Positions 1 to 10,096 of a stretch of 64,000 bases of DNA are shown here, piece after piece. Below the pieces are notes generated by a model, which saw nothing but the letters and a program-made list of their open reading frames with translations, had not been told where the DNA came from and did no database searches. Origin of the DNA: Colwellia hornerae (GTDB lineage Bacteria; Pseudomonadota; Gammaproteobacteria; Enterobacterales; Alteromonadaceae); NCBI RefSeq assembly GCF_007954355.1, contig NZ_VOLR01000008.1, positions 114,068 to 178,067 on the forward strand. The letters are read 5' to 3'. Each line of letters begins with the position of its first letter. The stretch's first letter is position 1. The translations under genes and the position numbers were made by a program.

Positions 1-193
1 ACCTAAACCAGAAAATAGGTTTATTTTATTTTTTTTGAACTCTTTAAATGAAGTAATTAACTGCATATTACTCTTATGATATTTTTTTGACGCATACCAT
101 GAAATAGCAATAAGTAGACCAAAGTCGTTAAAAAAAAGCTAAGGCGATTAACAAATAAACAAATAAACAACTAACCTACTGATTAATAGATTA
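1..193. other. AT-rich non-coding edge downstream of flhB
   Basis: This stretch follows the flhB stop codon on the minus strand. I see no open reading frame, terminator hairpin or promoter that I can support. In related polar-flagellum loci flhA comes next, but it would lie outside the window. Confidence 0.5.
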
Positions 194-1324
194 TTAATAT
201 TTGAACTCGTCGGGGATAGGAAGATTTTTTGCAATCGGTGTCGGCCTTTTGGCTTTACCTTTTTTATGCTCATTCAGTTGGAAAATAAAGGCTAACACTT
301 GAGCAACCGCAGCAAAGAGCTCTTCGGGGATTTCTTGGTTAGCGTCTGCGCTATAATATAAAGATCGGGCTAATGCCGGAGAAGCAATAATTTCAACATT
401 GTTTTCTTTAGCAATAGTGCGGATATGCATTGCCATTTCATCGATACCTTTCGCCACTAACATTGGCGCACCGCCGGCGGCGACATCATATTTCAGCGCG
501 ACCGCATAATGAGTTGGGTTAGTAATAACCACATCAGAGTCTGGTACTTCTTGCATCATTTTACGCTGCGACATTTCATATTGAGTACGACGAATACGAC
601 CTTTGATTTCAGGACTACCCTCTGAGTTTTTCATTTCGTCTTTAATTTCTTGCTTGGTCATTTTTAACTGACGGGTATGATCCCAAGTTTGATAAGGCGC
701 ATCAATCGCAGCAATAATACCCACCGATAAAGCTAATGCTAAAAACATCCACTGCAATAAAGTTACCGAGTGCTCTAAACTCAGCGGTATTAGCTCCAAA
801 CTAAGACCTAATATCTCTGGAAACAAACTACTCAATAATAGATACGCGACAATAAAAACCACAAAGAATTTCATTAACGACTTGAACAACTCGACTAAAG
901 CTTTGATGCCAAACATTCGCTTCAACCCCGCTAAAGGTGAAAGCTTACTGGCTTTTGGCGCCATAGCTTCGGTAGAGAAACTCATGCCGCCCAGCATAGT
1001 ATTACCAATAAAAGCGGCCAGCATAATGATAGAAAAAAGCCACAACATCGGGGTGACTAATGAGCCTACCGAGCCCCGAAGCACATTGTATAAAGCATGA
1101 ATATCCATAACTTCTTCACGGCTCAAACTAAATGACCGTTTCATAATGCCGGCTAAACTTTCAGTTAACATACCGCCGACCAGCATAATACCAACAGCAC
1201 TGCCGACTAAGACAAACATAGTACCTAAATCTTTTGAACGAGCTATCTGACCTTTTTTTCTGGCGTCAGCAAGTTTTTTAGCCGTCGGTTCTTCTGTTTT
1301 TTCACCGCTACCTGCATCAGCCAT
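194..1324 (-). CDS. flhB: Flagellar type III export switch protein FlhB
   Basis: FlhB is the inner-membrane export-gate protein that switches substrate specificity from rod/hook proteins to filament proteins. The 376-residue product has a charged N-terminus (GEKTEEPTAKK), four hydrophobic segments between about 35 and 210, and a cytoplasmic C-terminal domain. The autocleavage motif NPTH is at residues 269-272, the same numbering as in Salmonella, so the switch should be functional. The ATG overlaps the fliR stop by one base (TAATG), which suggests translational coupling. It is the last gene of the fliK-to-flhB run visible here. Confidence 0.97.
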   Translation of the reverse strand: MADAGSGEKTEEPTAKKLADARKKGQIARSKDLGTMFVLVGSAVGIMLVGGMLTESLAGIMKRSFSLSREEVMDIHALYNVLRGSVGSLVTPMLWLFSIIMLAAFIGNTMLGGMSFSTEAMAPKASKLSPLAGLKRMFGIKALVELFKSLMKFFVVFIVAYLLLSSLFPEILGLSLELIPLSLEHSVTLLQWMFLALALSVGIIAAIDAPYQTWDHTRQLKMTKQEIKDEMKNSEGSPEIKGRIRRTQYEMSQRKMMQEVPDSDVVITNPTHYAVALKYDVAAGGAPMLVAKGIDEMAMHIRTIAKENNVEIIASPALARSLYYSADANQEIPEELFAAVAQVLAFIFQLNEHKKGKAKRPTPIAKNLPIPDEFKY

Positions 1325-2106
1325 TAGTTTGCCTTACAATTAATGAGGTAACAGCTAAAGTCGAGTGCTCGTTGCCATTGCAATTCGTAATGGGTAAAAA
1401 AGTTACCCATAGTTAGCCACATAATTAACAAACCGGCACACATAGTTACCGGAAAACCTATCGCAAAAATATTTAATTGTGGTGCTGCTCGCGTCATAAC
1501 CCCAAAAGAAAAGTTAATCAGTAACATAGCCGTAAGTGGTGCTAATGCTAACGATAGCGCCGTGGCAAACATCCACTCGCCCCACTCAACCACCTCTTTA
1601 AATTTATCGGCAGTAAACTTGTACTCCCCAATCGGCAAGGTTTCAAAACTGGCAACAATAAATTGTATATAGGCTAAATGTCCATCCATCGCCCAAAACA
1701 TCAGCGTTGATAAAATCAAGAAAAATTGGCCAACCGCAGGAACATTCATACCACTGACCGGGTCAACAAGTGAAGCAAAACCTAAACCGGTTTGCATCGC
1801 GATAATTTGACCCGCTAAGGTAAAGGTATTGAGTACCATAACGGTGACTAGGCCAAGCGCAACACCAATAACCATTTGTTCAAACATCAGTAGCGCAGTT
1901 TCAAAAGAGATCAGGCTACCGACTTGTGTTGGAGGGATTGCCGGCATAACCGCAACAGTTAACGTAAGACAGAGAAAAACTTTTACTTTGCCTGGAATGA
2001 TTTTAGAACCAAAACCAATCATTGCCATAATAAGCGCAGATATGCGCGCGAAAGGTAAAATAAAGTCAGCAATATATTGCATCACAACTGACTCGGTGAA
2101 CTCCAC
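1324..2106 (-). CDS. fliR: Flagellar export gate protein FliR (GTG start)
   Basis: FliR is a polytopic membrane subunit of the flagellar type III export gate, together with FliP and FliQ. I place the start at the GTG at 2104-2106, giving 260 residues that begin (M)EFTESVV, because this GTG overlaps the fliQ stop as TAGTG. A longer reading from an ATG at 2175 would add 23 residues read through fliQ that do not look like FliR. The protein is almost entirely hydrophobic, with about six membrane segments, as expected. Its stop overlaps flhB by one base. Confidence 0.95.
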   Translation of the reverse strand: MEFTESVVMQYIADFILPFARISALIMAMIGFGSKIIPGKVKVFLCLTLTVAVMPAIPPTQVGSLISFETALLMFEQMVIGVALGLVTVMVLNTFTLAGQIIAMQTGLGFASLVDPVSGMNVPAVGQFFLILSTLMFWAMDGHLAYIQFIVASFETLPIGEYKFTADKFKEVVEWGEWMFATALSLALAPLTAMLLINFSFGVMTRAAPQLNIFAIGFPVTMCAGLLIMWLTMGNFFTHYELQWQRALDFSCYLINCKAN

Positions 2107-2375
2107 TAGCTCACCACACTGGGAATACTTGCAATCAGTCGGATAGTGAAATCCATCAATTTTTGTACTAACCAATGCCCCCCGAAAATAAGGGCTAAAA
2201 GTGTTACAATTAGACGAGGTAAAAAGCTTAATGTTTGTTCATTTATCGATGTTGCCGCTTGGAAAACAGCCACGATTAAGCCAACACACAAACCCGGAAT
2301 AATAATCGCAGACACCAAAACAATCACTAAAAATAGTGCATCACTGAGTATGTCGACAAAGACTTCTGGATTCAT
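2106..2375 (-). CDS. fliQ: Flagellar export gate protein FliQ
   Basis: This is the small export-gate subunit, 89 residues with two membrane helices (about 15-40 and 50-75), the normal size and topology for the family. The opening [14 protein letters not shown] and the core PGLCVGLIVAVFQAATSINE are typical of FliQ. The gene overlaps fliP upstream as TGATG and fliR downstream as TAGTG, so fliP, fliQ and fliR are probably translated as a coupled set. Confidence 0.96.
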   Translation of the reverse strand: MNPEVFVDILSDALFLVIVLVSAIIIPGLCVGLIVAVFQAATSINEQTLSFLPRLIVTLLALIFGGHWLVQKLMDFTIRLIASIPSVVS

Positions 2376-3241
2376 CAGCCACTCCCCATGCCATAACTGG
2401 TGGCAATTGTGCCTATCACCAAGTTCCAGCCATCTACCAACACAAAGAGCATCAGCTTAAAAGGTAAAGAAACAATCATCGGCGATAGCATCATCATACC
2501 CATTGCCATTAAAATACTAGCTACCACTAAATCAATAATCAAAAAAGGAATAAAGAGCATAAAGCCGATTTGAAAAGCGGTTTTTAGCTCACTAATAATA
2601 AAGGCAGGGATAATCACTGTCATGGGTAAATCGGTCGGTTGATCAACCTCAACAATACCGGCCATATTGGCTAACGTTTGCAAATCTTTAATTCTGGTTT
2701 GTTCAAGCATAAACGCTCTTAACGGAATTTTTGCACTGTCTATTGCTTGTATAGAGGTCATTTGATCGGCTAAATAAGGCTCTATCGCTCGTTGATTTAT
2801 TTCATTATAGACAGGTGTCATGATAAACATGGTCATAAAGAGAGTTAAGCCAATAACAACCTGATTTGATGGCGTTTGTTGCAAGCCTATCGCTTGTCTT
2901 AAAATAGCCATAATCACGACAATACGGGTAAAAGATGTCATCATAATAATCGCCGCCGGAATAAATCCCAAGGCCGTCATAAACATCAAAATTTGTAAGG
3001 TGACCGTATATTCTTGTGAGCCGTCGGGGTTCGTTGTTAACTTCAATGCCGACATACCTAAATCATCAGCAGCGAAGACGGTTTGGCTGGCAAAAAAAGC
3101 AATGAGGAGAAAGAATAAAAATACAAAGCCTTTAACAGAAAATAAACTGCTCAGTAAATTTTCTAGGACATTTCTTTTTGCCATGGCGTTAGCAGGACAG
3201 AGTGTCGCTTTTGCACCATCAGTTATTATCGGATCTGTCAT
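2375..3241 (-). CDS. fliP: Flagellar export gate protein FliP
   Basis: FliP forms the core pore of the flagellar export gate. The 288-residue product has an N-terminal hydrophobic signal segment ending near SQTVFAADD (about 40-58), then the conserved region [20 protein letters not shown] and [17 protein letters not shown], and C-terminal membrane helices with [14 protein letters not shown]. The start overlaps the fliO stop by four bases (ATGA). An internal ATG 19 codons later is possible, since the first residues add length before the signal peptide, but the overlap favours the upstream start. Confidence 0.95.
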   Translation of the reverse strand: MTDPIITDGAKATLCPANAMAKRNVLENLLSSLFSVKGFVFLFFLLIAFFASQTVFAADDLGMSALKLTTNPDGSQEYTVTLQILMFMTALGFIPAAIIMMTSFTRIVVIMAILRQAIGLQQTPSNQVVIGLTLFMTMFIMTPVYNEINQRAIEPYLADQMTSIQAIDSAKIPLRAFMLEQTRIKDLQTLANMAGIVEVDQPTDLPMTVIIPAFIISELKTAFQIGFMLFIPFLIIDLVVASILMAMGMMMLSPMIVSLPFKLMLFVLVDGWNLVIGTIATSYGMGSG

Positions 3242-3732
3242 GAGTATTTTTCACTATTGGCTTTATTAGCAGAATTACGGCTAAAGCGTGCTAATGTTTG
3301 GCTAAGTTCTATCGGCACACCACCTTTAACTTCAATAGGTTCGGCTAGCGTATCAAGTATATTAATTTGTTGACCGGTAACGCCGAGCAGTAATTGCTTT
3401 TTACCCACTTGCACCACCACTAATCGTTCTTTAGAGCCTAAATTTAAACTCGTTACCACTTTCAGGCCATTAACTGCGGTGCCTCCTACTTGAAGCTTTT
3501 TTAATAGCCAAGCAACAACAACAATAGCAACTAATACTGCCAGTAATGAAAGTATCATACTACCGGCATCAATATTACCCATAACATGTCGGCCTACTTC
3601 AACAGTCGCCGGTACTGTTTGCGCTATAACGGTGGCGTCGTTTTTTTCAACAACGGTTGTTGCGACTATACTCTCTTGAGCATGACTAAAAAAAGTCAGT
3701 AAGCTTAACAAGCTAAAAAGTAAAAAACGCAT
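3238..3732 (-). CDS. fliO: Flagellar export assembly protein FliO
   Basis: FliO is a membrane chaperone that helps assemble the FliP ring. This 164-residue protein has a cleavable-looking signal peptide (1-18, ending SHAQ), a single membrane helix at about 55-77 ([19 protein letters not shown]), and the FliO core [20 protein letters not shown] followed by [10 protein letters not shown]. It lies 5 bases after fliN and overlaps fliP by 4 bases. The FliO family is poorly conserved, but context and core motif make the call secure. Confidence 0.93.
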   Translation of the reverse strand: MRFLLFSLLSLLTFFSHAQESIVATTVVEKNDATVIAQTVPATVEVGRHVMGNIDAGSMILSLLAVLVAIVVVAWLLKKLQVGGTAVNGLKVVTSLNLGSKERLVVVQVGKKQLLLGVTGQQINILDTLAEPIEVKGGVPIELSQTLARFSRNSANKANSEKYS

Positions 3733-3737
3733 CAGTA

Positions 3738-4127
3738 TTATTTCAACTTTTTAATGCGTTCAATTTGGCTAATAACATCGGTTAATCGAATACCAAATTT
3801 ATCGTTGACCACAACAACTTCACCGTGGGCGATTAACGTACCATTGACTAACACATCAAGAGATTCACCCGCGACTCGGTCAAGTTCAACAACAGAGCCC
3901 TGGTTTAGCTGCAATAAATTACGAATACTAATATGACTACGTCCAACTTCCATTGAAATAGTCACGGGAATATCTAAAATTGCATCAAGTTTACGTTTTT
4001 CATCACCCGTTATCGGTGCATCTTCTTCAAGCTCTTCTAACTCAACAGTTTCGGCTTTTGCTGCAGCTTCGGCTTGTTCATCCATAGCCTCATCCCACAT
4101 GCCTAAATCATCGTCTTTATCACTCAT
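3738..4127 (-). CDS. fliN: Flagellar motor switch protein FliN
   Basis: FliN is the C-ring component that binds FliH for export and takes part in switching. It has 129 residues. The acidic N-terminal 40 residues are typical of FliN in this group, and the C-terminal SpoA/SurfaceAntigen domain (about 48-127) contains ILDIPVTISMEVGRSHISIR and the ending VVVNDKFGIRLTDVIS. It sits 51 bases downstream of fliM, its C-ring partner. Confidence 0.96.
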   Translation of the reverse strand: MSDKDDDLGMWDEAMDEQAEAAAKAETVELEELEEDAPITGDEKRKLDAILDIPVTISMEVGRSHISIRNLLQLNQGSVVELDRVAGESLDVLVNGTLIAHGEVVVVNDKFGIRLTDVISQIERIKKLK

Positions 4128-4178
4128 GCCATTGGCCTCAAATTTATTTTATTGTTTACTGCTGCTTTAATAAAAATA

Positions 4179-5249
4179 TTAATAATCAAAATCGTCTTCT
4201 AAAAGGTGTAGCTCAGCATCGCTATCTAAGCGTTTACCCCCTTTAGTTAATATGGTTAATTCGTTTTTCACTGATTCAGGACGTTTAATTTTTTCAGATA
4301 TTTTAATCGCAACATTGTCACGACTACGACCTAATTTCGCTCTAAATGACGGTAAACCTTCAATTAACACCGTAATATGTTCTGGCATTTCAATAGGAAT
4401 AATATCACCTTTCTCTAAATCCATAATCTTTTGTAACGGTAGATCTACGGAGATAAATTTTGTCGTTAATTCAACGGGGACGTCCATTATTTCATCACGA
4501 AGCGCTTTCGACCAACGCATGTCGGTGTCTTCTTTGTCACTTTGTACGCCGGCATCCAGTAGCTCACGAATAGGTTCGAGCATTGAATAAGGTAAAGCAA
4601 TGTGAAAATCACCACCACCACCATCAAGTTCAATATGAAAAGAACTGATCACCACCACTTCGGTCGGGCTGACAATATTCGCCATTGACGGGTTAACTTC
4701 AGAATCTAAATACTCAAAAGAGACATCCATCACCGGAGACCAAGCTTCTTTGTAATCTTCAAAAATGAGTTTTAACAACATTTGAATAATACGACGTTCC
4801 GTTGGCGTAAATTCACGACCTTCAATCTTTGCGTGATAACGCCCATCGCCACCAAAAAAATTGTCGACTAATATAAAAACCAGTCGTGCTTCCATGGTAA
4901 TCAGTGCGGTACCCTTTAACGGGCGAAAACGTACCATATTTAAACTTGTTGGCACGAATAAGGTATGAACATATTCGCCAAACTTGATCATCTGAATACC
5001 ATTAATTGATACTTCAGCAGTACGGCGCATCATATTAAATAAACTGATACGCATATGGCGCGCAAAACGTTCGTTAACCATTTCCAGCGTTGGCATTCGG
5101 CCACGAACAATGCGATCTTGTGATGAAAAGTCATAGTCAGACGTGCTGCCGGCTTCGCGGGCAAAGTCTTCAACTAGCTCCTCTTCTTCAACGTCATCAA
5201 CACCATGTAATAGCGCATCGATTTCGTCTTGAGATAATAAATCACTCAC
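4179..5249 (-). CDS. fliM: Flagellar motor switch protein FliM
   Basis: FliM is the C-ring protein that receives phosphorylated CheY and passes the signal to FliG. It has 356 residues. The N-terminal CheY-binding peptide LLSQDEIDALLHGVDD is intact (4-19). The CheC-like middle domain (about 45-230) includes the GGDG loop (FFGGDGRYHAKIEGREFT). The C-terminal FliN-like SpoA domain occupies about 255-330. The length matches the family. It is 43 bases downstream of fliL. Confidence 0.97.
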   Translation of the reverse strand: MSDLLSQDEIDALLHGVDDVEEEELVEDFAREAGSTSDYDFSSQDRIVRGRMPTLEMVNERFARHMRISLFNMMRRTAEVSINGIQMIKFGEYVHTLFVPTSLNMVRFRPLKGTALITMEARLVFILVDNFFGGDGRYHAKIEGREFTPTERRIIQMLLKLIFEDYKEAWSPVMDVSFEYLDSEVNPSMANIVSPTEVVVISSFHIELDGGGGDFHIALPYSMLEPIRELLDAGVQSDKEDTDMRWSKALRDEIMDVPVELTTKFISVDLPLQKIMDLEKGDIIPIEMPEHITVLIEGLPSFRAKLGRSRDNVAIKISEKIKRPESVKNELTILTKGGKRLDSDAELHLLEDDFDY

Positions 5250-5292
5250 TGGATAGTCTCTTTAATTAAATGCATGGTGTTATCGCATAGTC

Positions 5293-5841
5293 TTATTGCA
5301 TTACAAAACCGGTAAATAATACTTGTTCAACCACATTATTACCTTCAACTTCTTTCATAATTTTATGAACTTCGACTAAAGATTTCTGTTTTAATGACGT
5401 TTTTCCGGCACTGGTTGCTAAATCATCAGCATTTGATTGAGAAAATGTCGCCAATAAAGTACTTTCAATTAATGGTACATGCTTTTTCGCTGCTTCTTCA
5501 TTATCAGAACCACGTACTAATAACTGCACTCTGATTTCAACAAATCTGTCGCGGGCAGCACCAGGAACATTAAAACGAAAAGGTCTTGGCATAGGAACAT
5601 AAAGTGCTGAACCTGTGCTTGCCGTAGTACTTTCAGCGGCTTCACCGTCAACTGCTGTATCGCCATCAAGCTCTGCATCAAGTTGTTCTTGAGAAACCTC
5701 ATCTCCACCCAGAAAAAAATAGGCTGCTCCACCACCAATAGCCAATATCACAACCGCAGCAATGATAATAATCATCTTTTTGCTTTTGCCTTTATTGTCT
5801 AATTCTAACTCTTTCCCTTCGCCTTTATCATCAGCCATCAT
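5293..5841 (-). CDS. fliL: Flagellar basal-body associated protein FliL
   Basis: FliL is a single-pass membrane protein that surrounds the stator and supports motor torque. It has 182 residues: a charged cytoplasmic N-terminus (1-20), one membrane helix (about 22-45, IIIIAAVVILAIGGGAAYFF), an acidic linker, and the periplasmic FliL domain (about 80-182) with RFVEIRVQLLVRG and the ending VVEQVLFTGFVMQ. Two Met codons stand in a row at the start, and either could be used. Confidence 0.95.
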   Translation of the reverse strand: MMADDKGEGKELELDNKGKSKKMIIIIAAVVILAIGGGAAYFFLGGDEVSQEQLDAELDGDTAVDGEAAESTTASTGSALYVPMPRPFRFNVPGAARDRFVEIRVQLLVRGSDNEEAAKKHVPLIESTLLATFSQSNADDLATSAGKTSLKQKSLVEVHKIMKEVEGNNVVEQVLFTGFVMQ

Positions 5842-5927
5842 CGAGCCTTTATTATCTATTTAAATGTTAAAATTACTTTCAGTCAACTATATCGTTGAAT
5901 GGTCAGCGAGCCAATGAGTTTTGTCAT

Positions 5928-8063
5928 TTATGCGTAGTAATCTATGCCAGTTGACGAACCTTTAACCAAATTATGTGTTTGCGTATCACTTAATTTTGAA
6001 AATTCATTGTCATTACCGTCACCCTCACCGCCTTGACGACCTTCACCAAGTTCTTCTTCATTATTTTGTTTACTTTGCTGTTCGACATTGGCATCACCAA
6101 CATCAACGCCACTTTCAGCAAGCATCTCTTTTAATCGACCTAAATTTTGATCGAGCGCTTCTTTAGCCTGCTGATTTTGAACCGTAAAATTAACAACCGC
6201 TTGCTCATTTTGCAGATTTATTTTTACGTTAACATTACCTAGTTCTTGAGGGTCGAGACGAATTTCAACTTGCTGAAGCTTTTGATTCATCATCACCATG
6301 ACTTTATCTTTCAACGCGCCAGTAAAATCTTTCCGGTATACCGATAAAGCTTCATTTTGTAAGGCTGTCACTTGCTTGGCGTTCGTTGCCGATTGAGCAG
6401 TAGATTGCAGGTGATCACCGCTTAACTTAGTCATCATCTCTTCCGCAGAGGCAGTCGATTTGGTCACTTCATTATTGACTCGAAGCATATCTCTATTAAG
6501 AGTATTCTCGATACTTGTGCTTACTTGTTTCTTATCAAACATTTCGTTAAGAGGTTTTTCTTTAACTTGCGGGTCATTGTTAGCCAATTTATCAACCTGA
6601 GATAAACTTTGTCCCTGCTTTTGGCTTTGTTGCTCTGCCGATTGATCTTTAGATTGCTCTTTAAATGGTTCACCGGCATTTGAATTTTGTGCTTCAAGGG
6701 TTTTCTGGTTTATCTGATTAACCACGCGACTATTATTAGGGTTATTTTCTAGGGCTTGTTTTTCACCCAAGACACCCACTCTTGAAAAAGCGACGTTATC
6801 GGTATTTACCTTGTCAGCATCAGTAGCCGTGGCAATTTCACTAGCCAAACTTTCGGTATTAAGTGTTGCAGGTATTACTGCCCCAGTTATATCTTTATCA
6901 ACCGAGGCTTTACTATTGCTGAGACTTTGAGTACTTTTTTCAGGGGTTATAGCTTGGTCCTGATTGCCGATAAGCGCCGTTTTAATTTGTGCGAGTTCAG
7001 TTTCAGTGGGCGCCTTGTCCATATCCGCTAATAACGCTTCAAGATCACCCGCTGGCATTGCCTGCTTAAGGGCATTATTGATTTTATCGACACTAAGCGC
7101 TGCTTTTACCAAAGTTTCGCTTTGACTGGAGACTGTTTGAGTTAATAGCGGGCTATTGTTATTGGCAGTTTTTAACGAGGGATCTTGTCCTTCACTGCTT
7201 GGTTTCTTCTCCAATAATGCAGATAAGGCTAATTCACCTGCCCCCTGCACAACTTTATCAGCCGCTACCTTGGGTTCGCCAGCTAGCTCAACTTTTTTCA
7301 ATAACGTTTCATTGTTGGCGACCAGTGGAACTTTTAATGACTTAGCTAACGCGGGCTCAGCGCTAACTCTTGCTGAATTATCGTCAGTTGTCGTTATTTG
7401 CTCTTTGGTATTGCCACCAAGCACTTGCTTTAGCATGGCTTCTAATTGTGTTTTTTCTTGTTGGCTATTGCCTGCCGCAACTATTGACGATTTGTCATTA
7501 AGTTGTGAGGGTATCGCGCGGTCACTTTTTACATCATCATTTAATATCTGCTGAGAAGCAGATAACAACGACATAAATTGCTCGGTGCTTTTATCTATAG
7601 GCTCAGCAGGTGCCGTGTCGTTATCAAGATTAATGAAGCCGGTAATTTTCTGTTCAAGCATTTCTTGTAGGTTTTTTTCTACCCGAGCATTTTTTTCACT
7701 CGTCGCTTTATCATCACTAAGCAAGGTGTCTGAAGCGTCACTTTGGTGAGTTTCTGTATTAGCGTCGTTATCAGAAACTGTACCGAGTTCCTTTTCTTTT
7801 GATTGAACGTCCGTTGTTGAAGATTTGTCTTGAGGTGCTTTGTGTTCAGCATTAATCTCGCTAGCAAGTTTCGTGTTATTGCCACTTGTCTGTTGCTTTT
7901 TGCCGCTTTGTTGACTTTGATAATGCTGGTCAACCATTTGCGCAAAATCTTTATTTGAATTTTTTGATGAGCTTATAGCTCCTGACTGAACAGGGCTAAA
8001 GTCCTTACTTGGCGAGATATCTATGGCTAATGGAGTAACTTGCGGCATAGTAAACCTTTTCAT
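5928..8063 (-). CDS. fliK: Flagellar hook-length control protein FliK
   Basis: FliK is a secreted molecular ruler that ends hook growth and triggers FlhB switching. It has 711 residues, long for the family. Residues 1-560 are low-complexity, rich in Gln, Asn, Ser, Lys and Asp, and presumably extended. The conserved C-terminal Flg_hook domain (about 590-680) contains LQQVEIRLDPQELGNVNVKI and ALDQNLGRLKEMLAESG. A sigma-54-type element about 80 bases upstream (8141-8156) suggests that fliK starts its own operon running to flhB. The ruler length suggests a long hook, but that is inference. Confidence 0.95.
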   Translation of the reverse strand: MKRFTMPQVTPLAIDISPSKDFSPVQSGAISSSKNSNKDFAQMVDQHYQSQQSGKKQQTSGNNTKLASEINAEHKAPQDKSSTTDVQSKEKELGTVSDNDANTETHQSDASDTLLSDDKATSEKNARVEKNLQEMLEQKITGFINLDNDTAPAEPIDKSTEQFMSLLSASQQILNDDVKSDRAIPSQLNDKSSIVAAGNSQQEKTQLEAMLKQVLGGNTKEQITTTDDNSARVSAEPALAKSLKVPLVANNETLLKKVELAGEPKVAADKVVQGAGELALSALLEKKPSSEGQDPSLKTANNNSPLLTQTVSSQSETLVKAALSVDKINNALKQAMPAGDLEALLADMDKAPTETELAQIKTALIGNQDQAITPEKSTQSLSNSKASVDKDITGAVIPATLNTESLASEIATATDADKVNTDNVAFSRVGVLGEKQALENNPNNSRVVNQINQKTLEAQNSNAGEPFKEQSKDQSAEQQSQKQGQSLSQVDKLANNDPQVKEKPLNEMFDKKQVSTSIENTLNRDMLRVNNEVTKSTASAEEMMTKLSGDHLQSTAQSATNAKQVTALQNEALSVYRKDFTGALKDKVMVMMNQKLQQVEIRLDPQELGNVNVKINLQNEQAVVNFTVQNQQAKEALDQNLGRLKEMLAESGVDVGDANVEQQSKQNNEEELGEGRQGGEGDGNDNEFSKLSDTQTHNLVKGSSTGIDYYA

Positions 8064-8140
8064 TTCAACGGTAAATTTGAGCTATCTTTACAATGATGAC
8101 AACGTCATTTATAGCTTATATTTTTTCTATCAGTTAAATA

Positions 8141-8156
8141 AGCAAGTATTGTTCCA
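8141..8156 (-). promoter_or_regulatory. Sigma-54 promoter before fliK
   Basis: Read on the minus strand the site is TGGAACA-N4-TTGCT, with GG and GC dinucleotides separated by exactly 10 bases. It differs from the consensus TGGCAC only at the fourth position. It lies about 80 bases before the fliK start in the only sizeable gap between fliJ and fliK. The same operon (fliK onward) is sigma-54 dependent in Vibrio. Confidence 0.65.
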
Positions 8157-8182
8157 ATTAAAAAATTACAATTTAACCCGCT

Positions 8183-8629
8183 TTAACCAAGCATTTTTCG
8201 ACGGACAAATTGTTGCGTGGCAATTTCATCGAACATTTTTTGTTCTTGCTTGTTAGCGATAATAGTCAGCGCTTGTGTTTTTTTATCGAGTAGTAATTCT
8301 ACCGCTTGAATTTTCTGTCGCTGAGCAAGCCACAGTTGTTTGCTCTTTTCCACCATCGCCTTACTTTGCATAATCGCAATATCAACTTGCCCGGCAGCAT
8401 TGTCGAGCTTGGCAATAAAAGCATGAAAATGACTAAACGTTGCGCTGTCAATACCGACCATAGAGCGAGCATTCAAACGTTTCATATATTCAAGACGATA
8501 ATCACTGACACTTTTTAAACGTTCAATATTTTGTTGATATTCAAACTCAGCAGTTTGCAGTGCTTGCGCTGCTTTTTTCTCTTTGTCTTGTTCATAACGA
8601 TGTAAGGTGTTTAGTTGCTTTAATGGCAT
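8183..8629 (-). CDS. fliJ: Flagellar export chaperone FliJ
   Basis: FliJ is a small coiled-coil cytoplasmic protein that docks on the FliI ATPase ring like the gamma subunit of F1 and recycles export chaperones. It has 148 residues, almost wholly predicted antiparallel coiled coil with heptad-like charged and aliphatic residues, the normal length. The start motif MPLKQLNTLHRYEQDKEKKA and the ending VRRKMLG fit FliJ. It sits 66 bases after fliI. Confidence 0.92.
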   Translation of the reverse strand: MPLKQLNTLHRYEQDKEKKAAQALQTAEFEYQQNIERLKSVSDYRLEYMKRLNARSMVGIDSATFSHFHAFIAKLDNAAGQVDIAIMQSKAMVEKSKQLWLAQRQKIQAVELLLDKKTQALTIIANKQEQKMFDEIATQQFVRRKMLG

Positions 8630-8695
8630 AAGTTCCCCCTGGACAAGGCTAAACAGTCGATGAATTTTTCGAAAATATCATTAATGTTATTATGT

Positions 8696-10066
8696 TTAGA
8701 CATTTTGCTGACCTTGTTTTGCTTGCGCGTGTGCTTGCGCTGCAGAAAGTATTTCTTGGAGTTGCGTTAAGCTTTGATCATAAGGAATAATTTCCAGCAT
8801 TTTTTGTTGTAGGAAAAACTTGATCACCGGCATTAAATCAATGGACTGATCAATGCGAGGGTCATTACCACGGCTATAAGCGCCAATAGCAATCAAATCT
8901 TTATTTTGCTGGTAGAGTGAATAGACTTGTTTTAATTGCCGAGCAAGTTGTTGATGTTCATCACTGGTTACCATCGGCATAACGCGACTGATAGAGCCTT
9001 CAATATCAACTGCTGGGTAATGCCCAGAATCGGCTAAGGCACGAGATAAAACAATATGACCATCTAAAATAGCTCGCGCTGCGTCAGCAATCGGATCTTG
9101 TAAATCATCACCTTCGGTTAATACCGTGAAAAATGCGGTAATCGATCCCTGTTCATCGCCACCATTACCGGCTCGTTCAACAAGTTGTGGTAGCTTTGAA
9201 AAGACTGAAGGCGGATAACCTTTGGTTGCCGGTGGTTCACCGACAGCCAGTGCTATTTCTCGTTGCGCTTGGGCATAACGCGTTAGTGAGTCAACCAGTA
9301 GCAAGACATTCATACCTTGATCACGAAAATACTCCGCAATTTGTACGGCAGTTTCACAGCCTTTTAAACGCATTAATGGCGAATTATCGGCAGGCGCCGC
9401 AACAACAACTGAACGTGCTCGCCCTTCTTCGCCTAAAATTTCTTCAATAAATTCTTTAACTTCTCGACCACGTTCGCCAATAAGTCCCACCACGATGACA
9501 TCGGCCGTTGTGCCACGTGTCATCATACCTAACAAGACACTTTTACCGACACCTGAGCCGGCAAATAAGCCCATACGCTGGCCAATACCAACCGTTAAAA
9601 AACTATTAATAGCGCGCACACCTACATCAAGGGGTTCAGTGATACCACGCCTTGATAACGGGTTAATCGGCTTATTATTTATTTGATAGTTGCCTGAGTT
9701 CTTGATTGGCCCTTTGCCGTCGAGTGGTTTACCAACACCGTCAACAACTCGGCCGAGTAAATCCATTGAAAAGGGTAAGCGGGCTTTAGTGGTTAGTGGC
9801 ACAACGCGTGCACCGGGTAAAACACCTTGTAAGCTTTGCTCTGGCATTAGAAAGGTTATCTCTTTAGAAAAACCAACAATTTCAGCGATTAAATCGCCTT
9901 GCGCAGTTTCAACTAAACATTGACTACCAACCGCGGCTTTTACGCCAACAGCTTCAAGCGTTAACCCAACGACTCGAACTAAACGCCCAGCAACAGAAAC
10001 TTTATGCGGGTGCACAAACTCTTGGCAGTTTTTTAGTCTTTCATTAAGGCGAGAAGTATCAACCAT
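8696..10066 (-). CDS. fliI: Flagellum-specific ATPase FliI
   Basis: FliI is the ATPase of the flagellar type III export machine, homologous to the F1 beta subunit. It has 456 residues. The Walker A motif GSGVGKS is at 170-176, the [15 protein letters not shown] motif follows, and Walker B ([19 protein letters not shown]) lies about 80 residues further on. The C-terminal part carries the family sequence ending in a Gln-rich tail. Length and motifs are complete. It is preceded by fliH, its regulator, with a 30-base gap. Confidence 0.97.
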   Translation of the reverse strand: MVDTSRLNERLKNCQEFVHPHKVSVAGRLVRVVGLTLEAVGVKAAVGSQCLVETAQGDLIAEIVGFSKEITFLMPEQSLQGVLPGARVVPLTTKARLPFSMDLLGRVVDGVGKPLDGKGPIKNSGNYQINNKPINPLSRRGITEPLDVGVRAINSFLTVGIGQRMGLFAGSGVGKSVLLGMMTRGTTADVIVVGLIGERGREVKEFIEEILGEEGRARSVVVAAPADNSPLMRLKGCETAVQIAEYFRDQGMNVLLLVDSLTRYAQAQREIALAVGEPPATKGYPPSVFSKLPQLVERAGNGGDEQGSITAFFTVLTEGDDLQDPIADAARAILDGHIVLSRALADSGHYPAVDIEGSISRVMPMVTSDEHQQLARQLKQVYSLYQQNKDLIAIGAYSRGNDPRIDQSIDLMPVIKFFLQQKMLEIIPYDQSLTQLQEILSAAQAHAQAKQGQQNV

Positions 10067-10096
10067 AGCGGTATTTTGACTCTTTTATACAAGAAA

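Noticed and set aside
2107..2175. Longer FliR start at 2175
   Set aside because: The added residues are polar and Cys-containing and are read through fliQ in another frame. The GTG at 2106 gives the usual TAGTG coupling and the correct family start.
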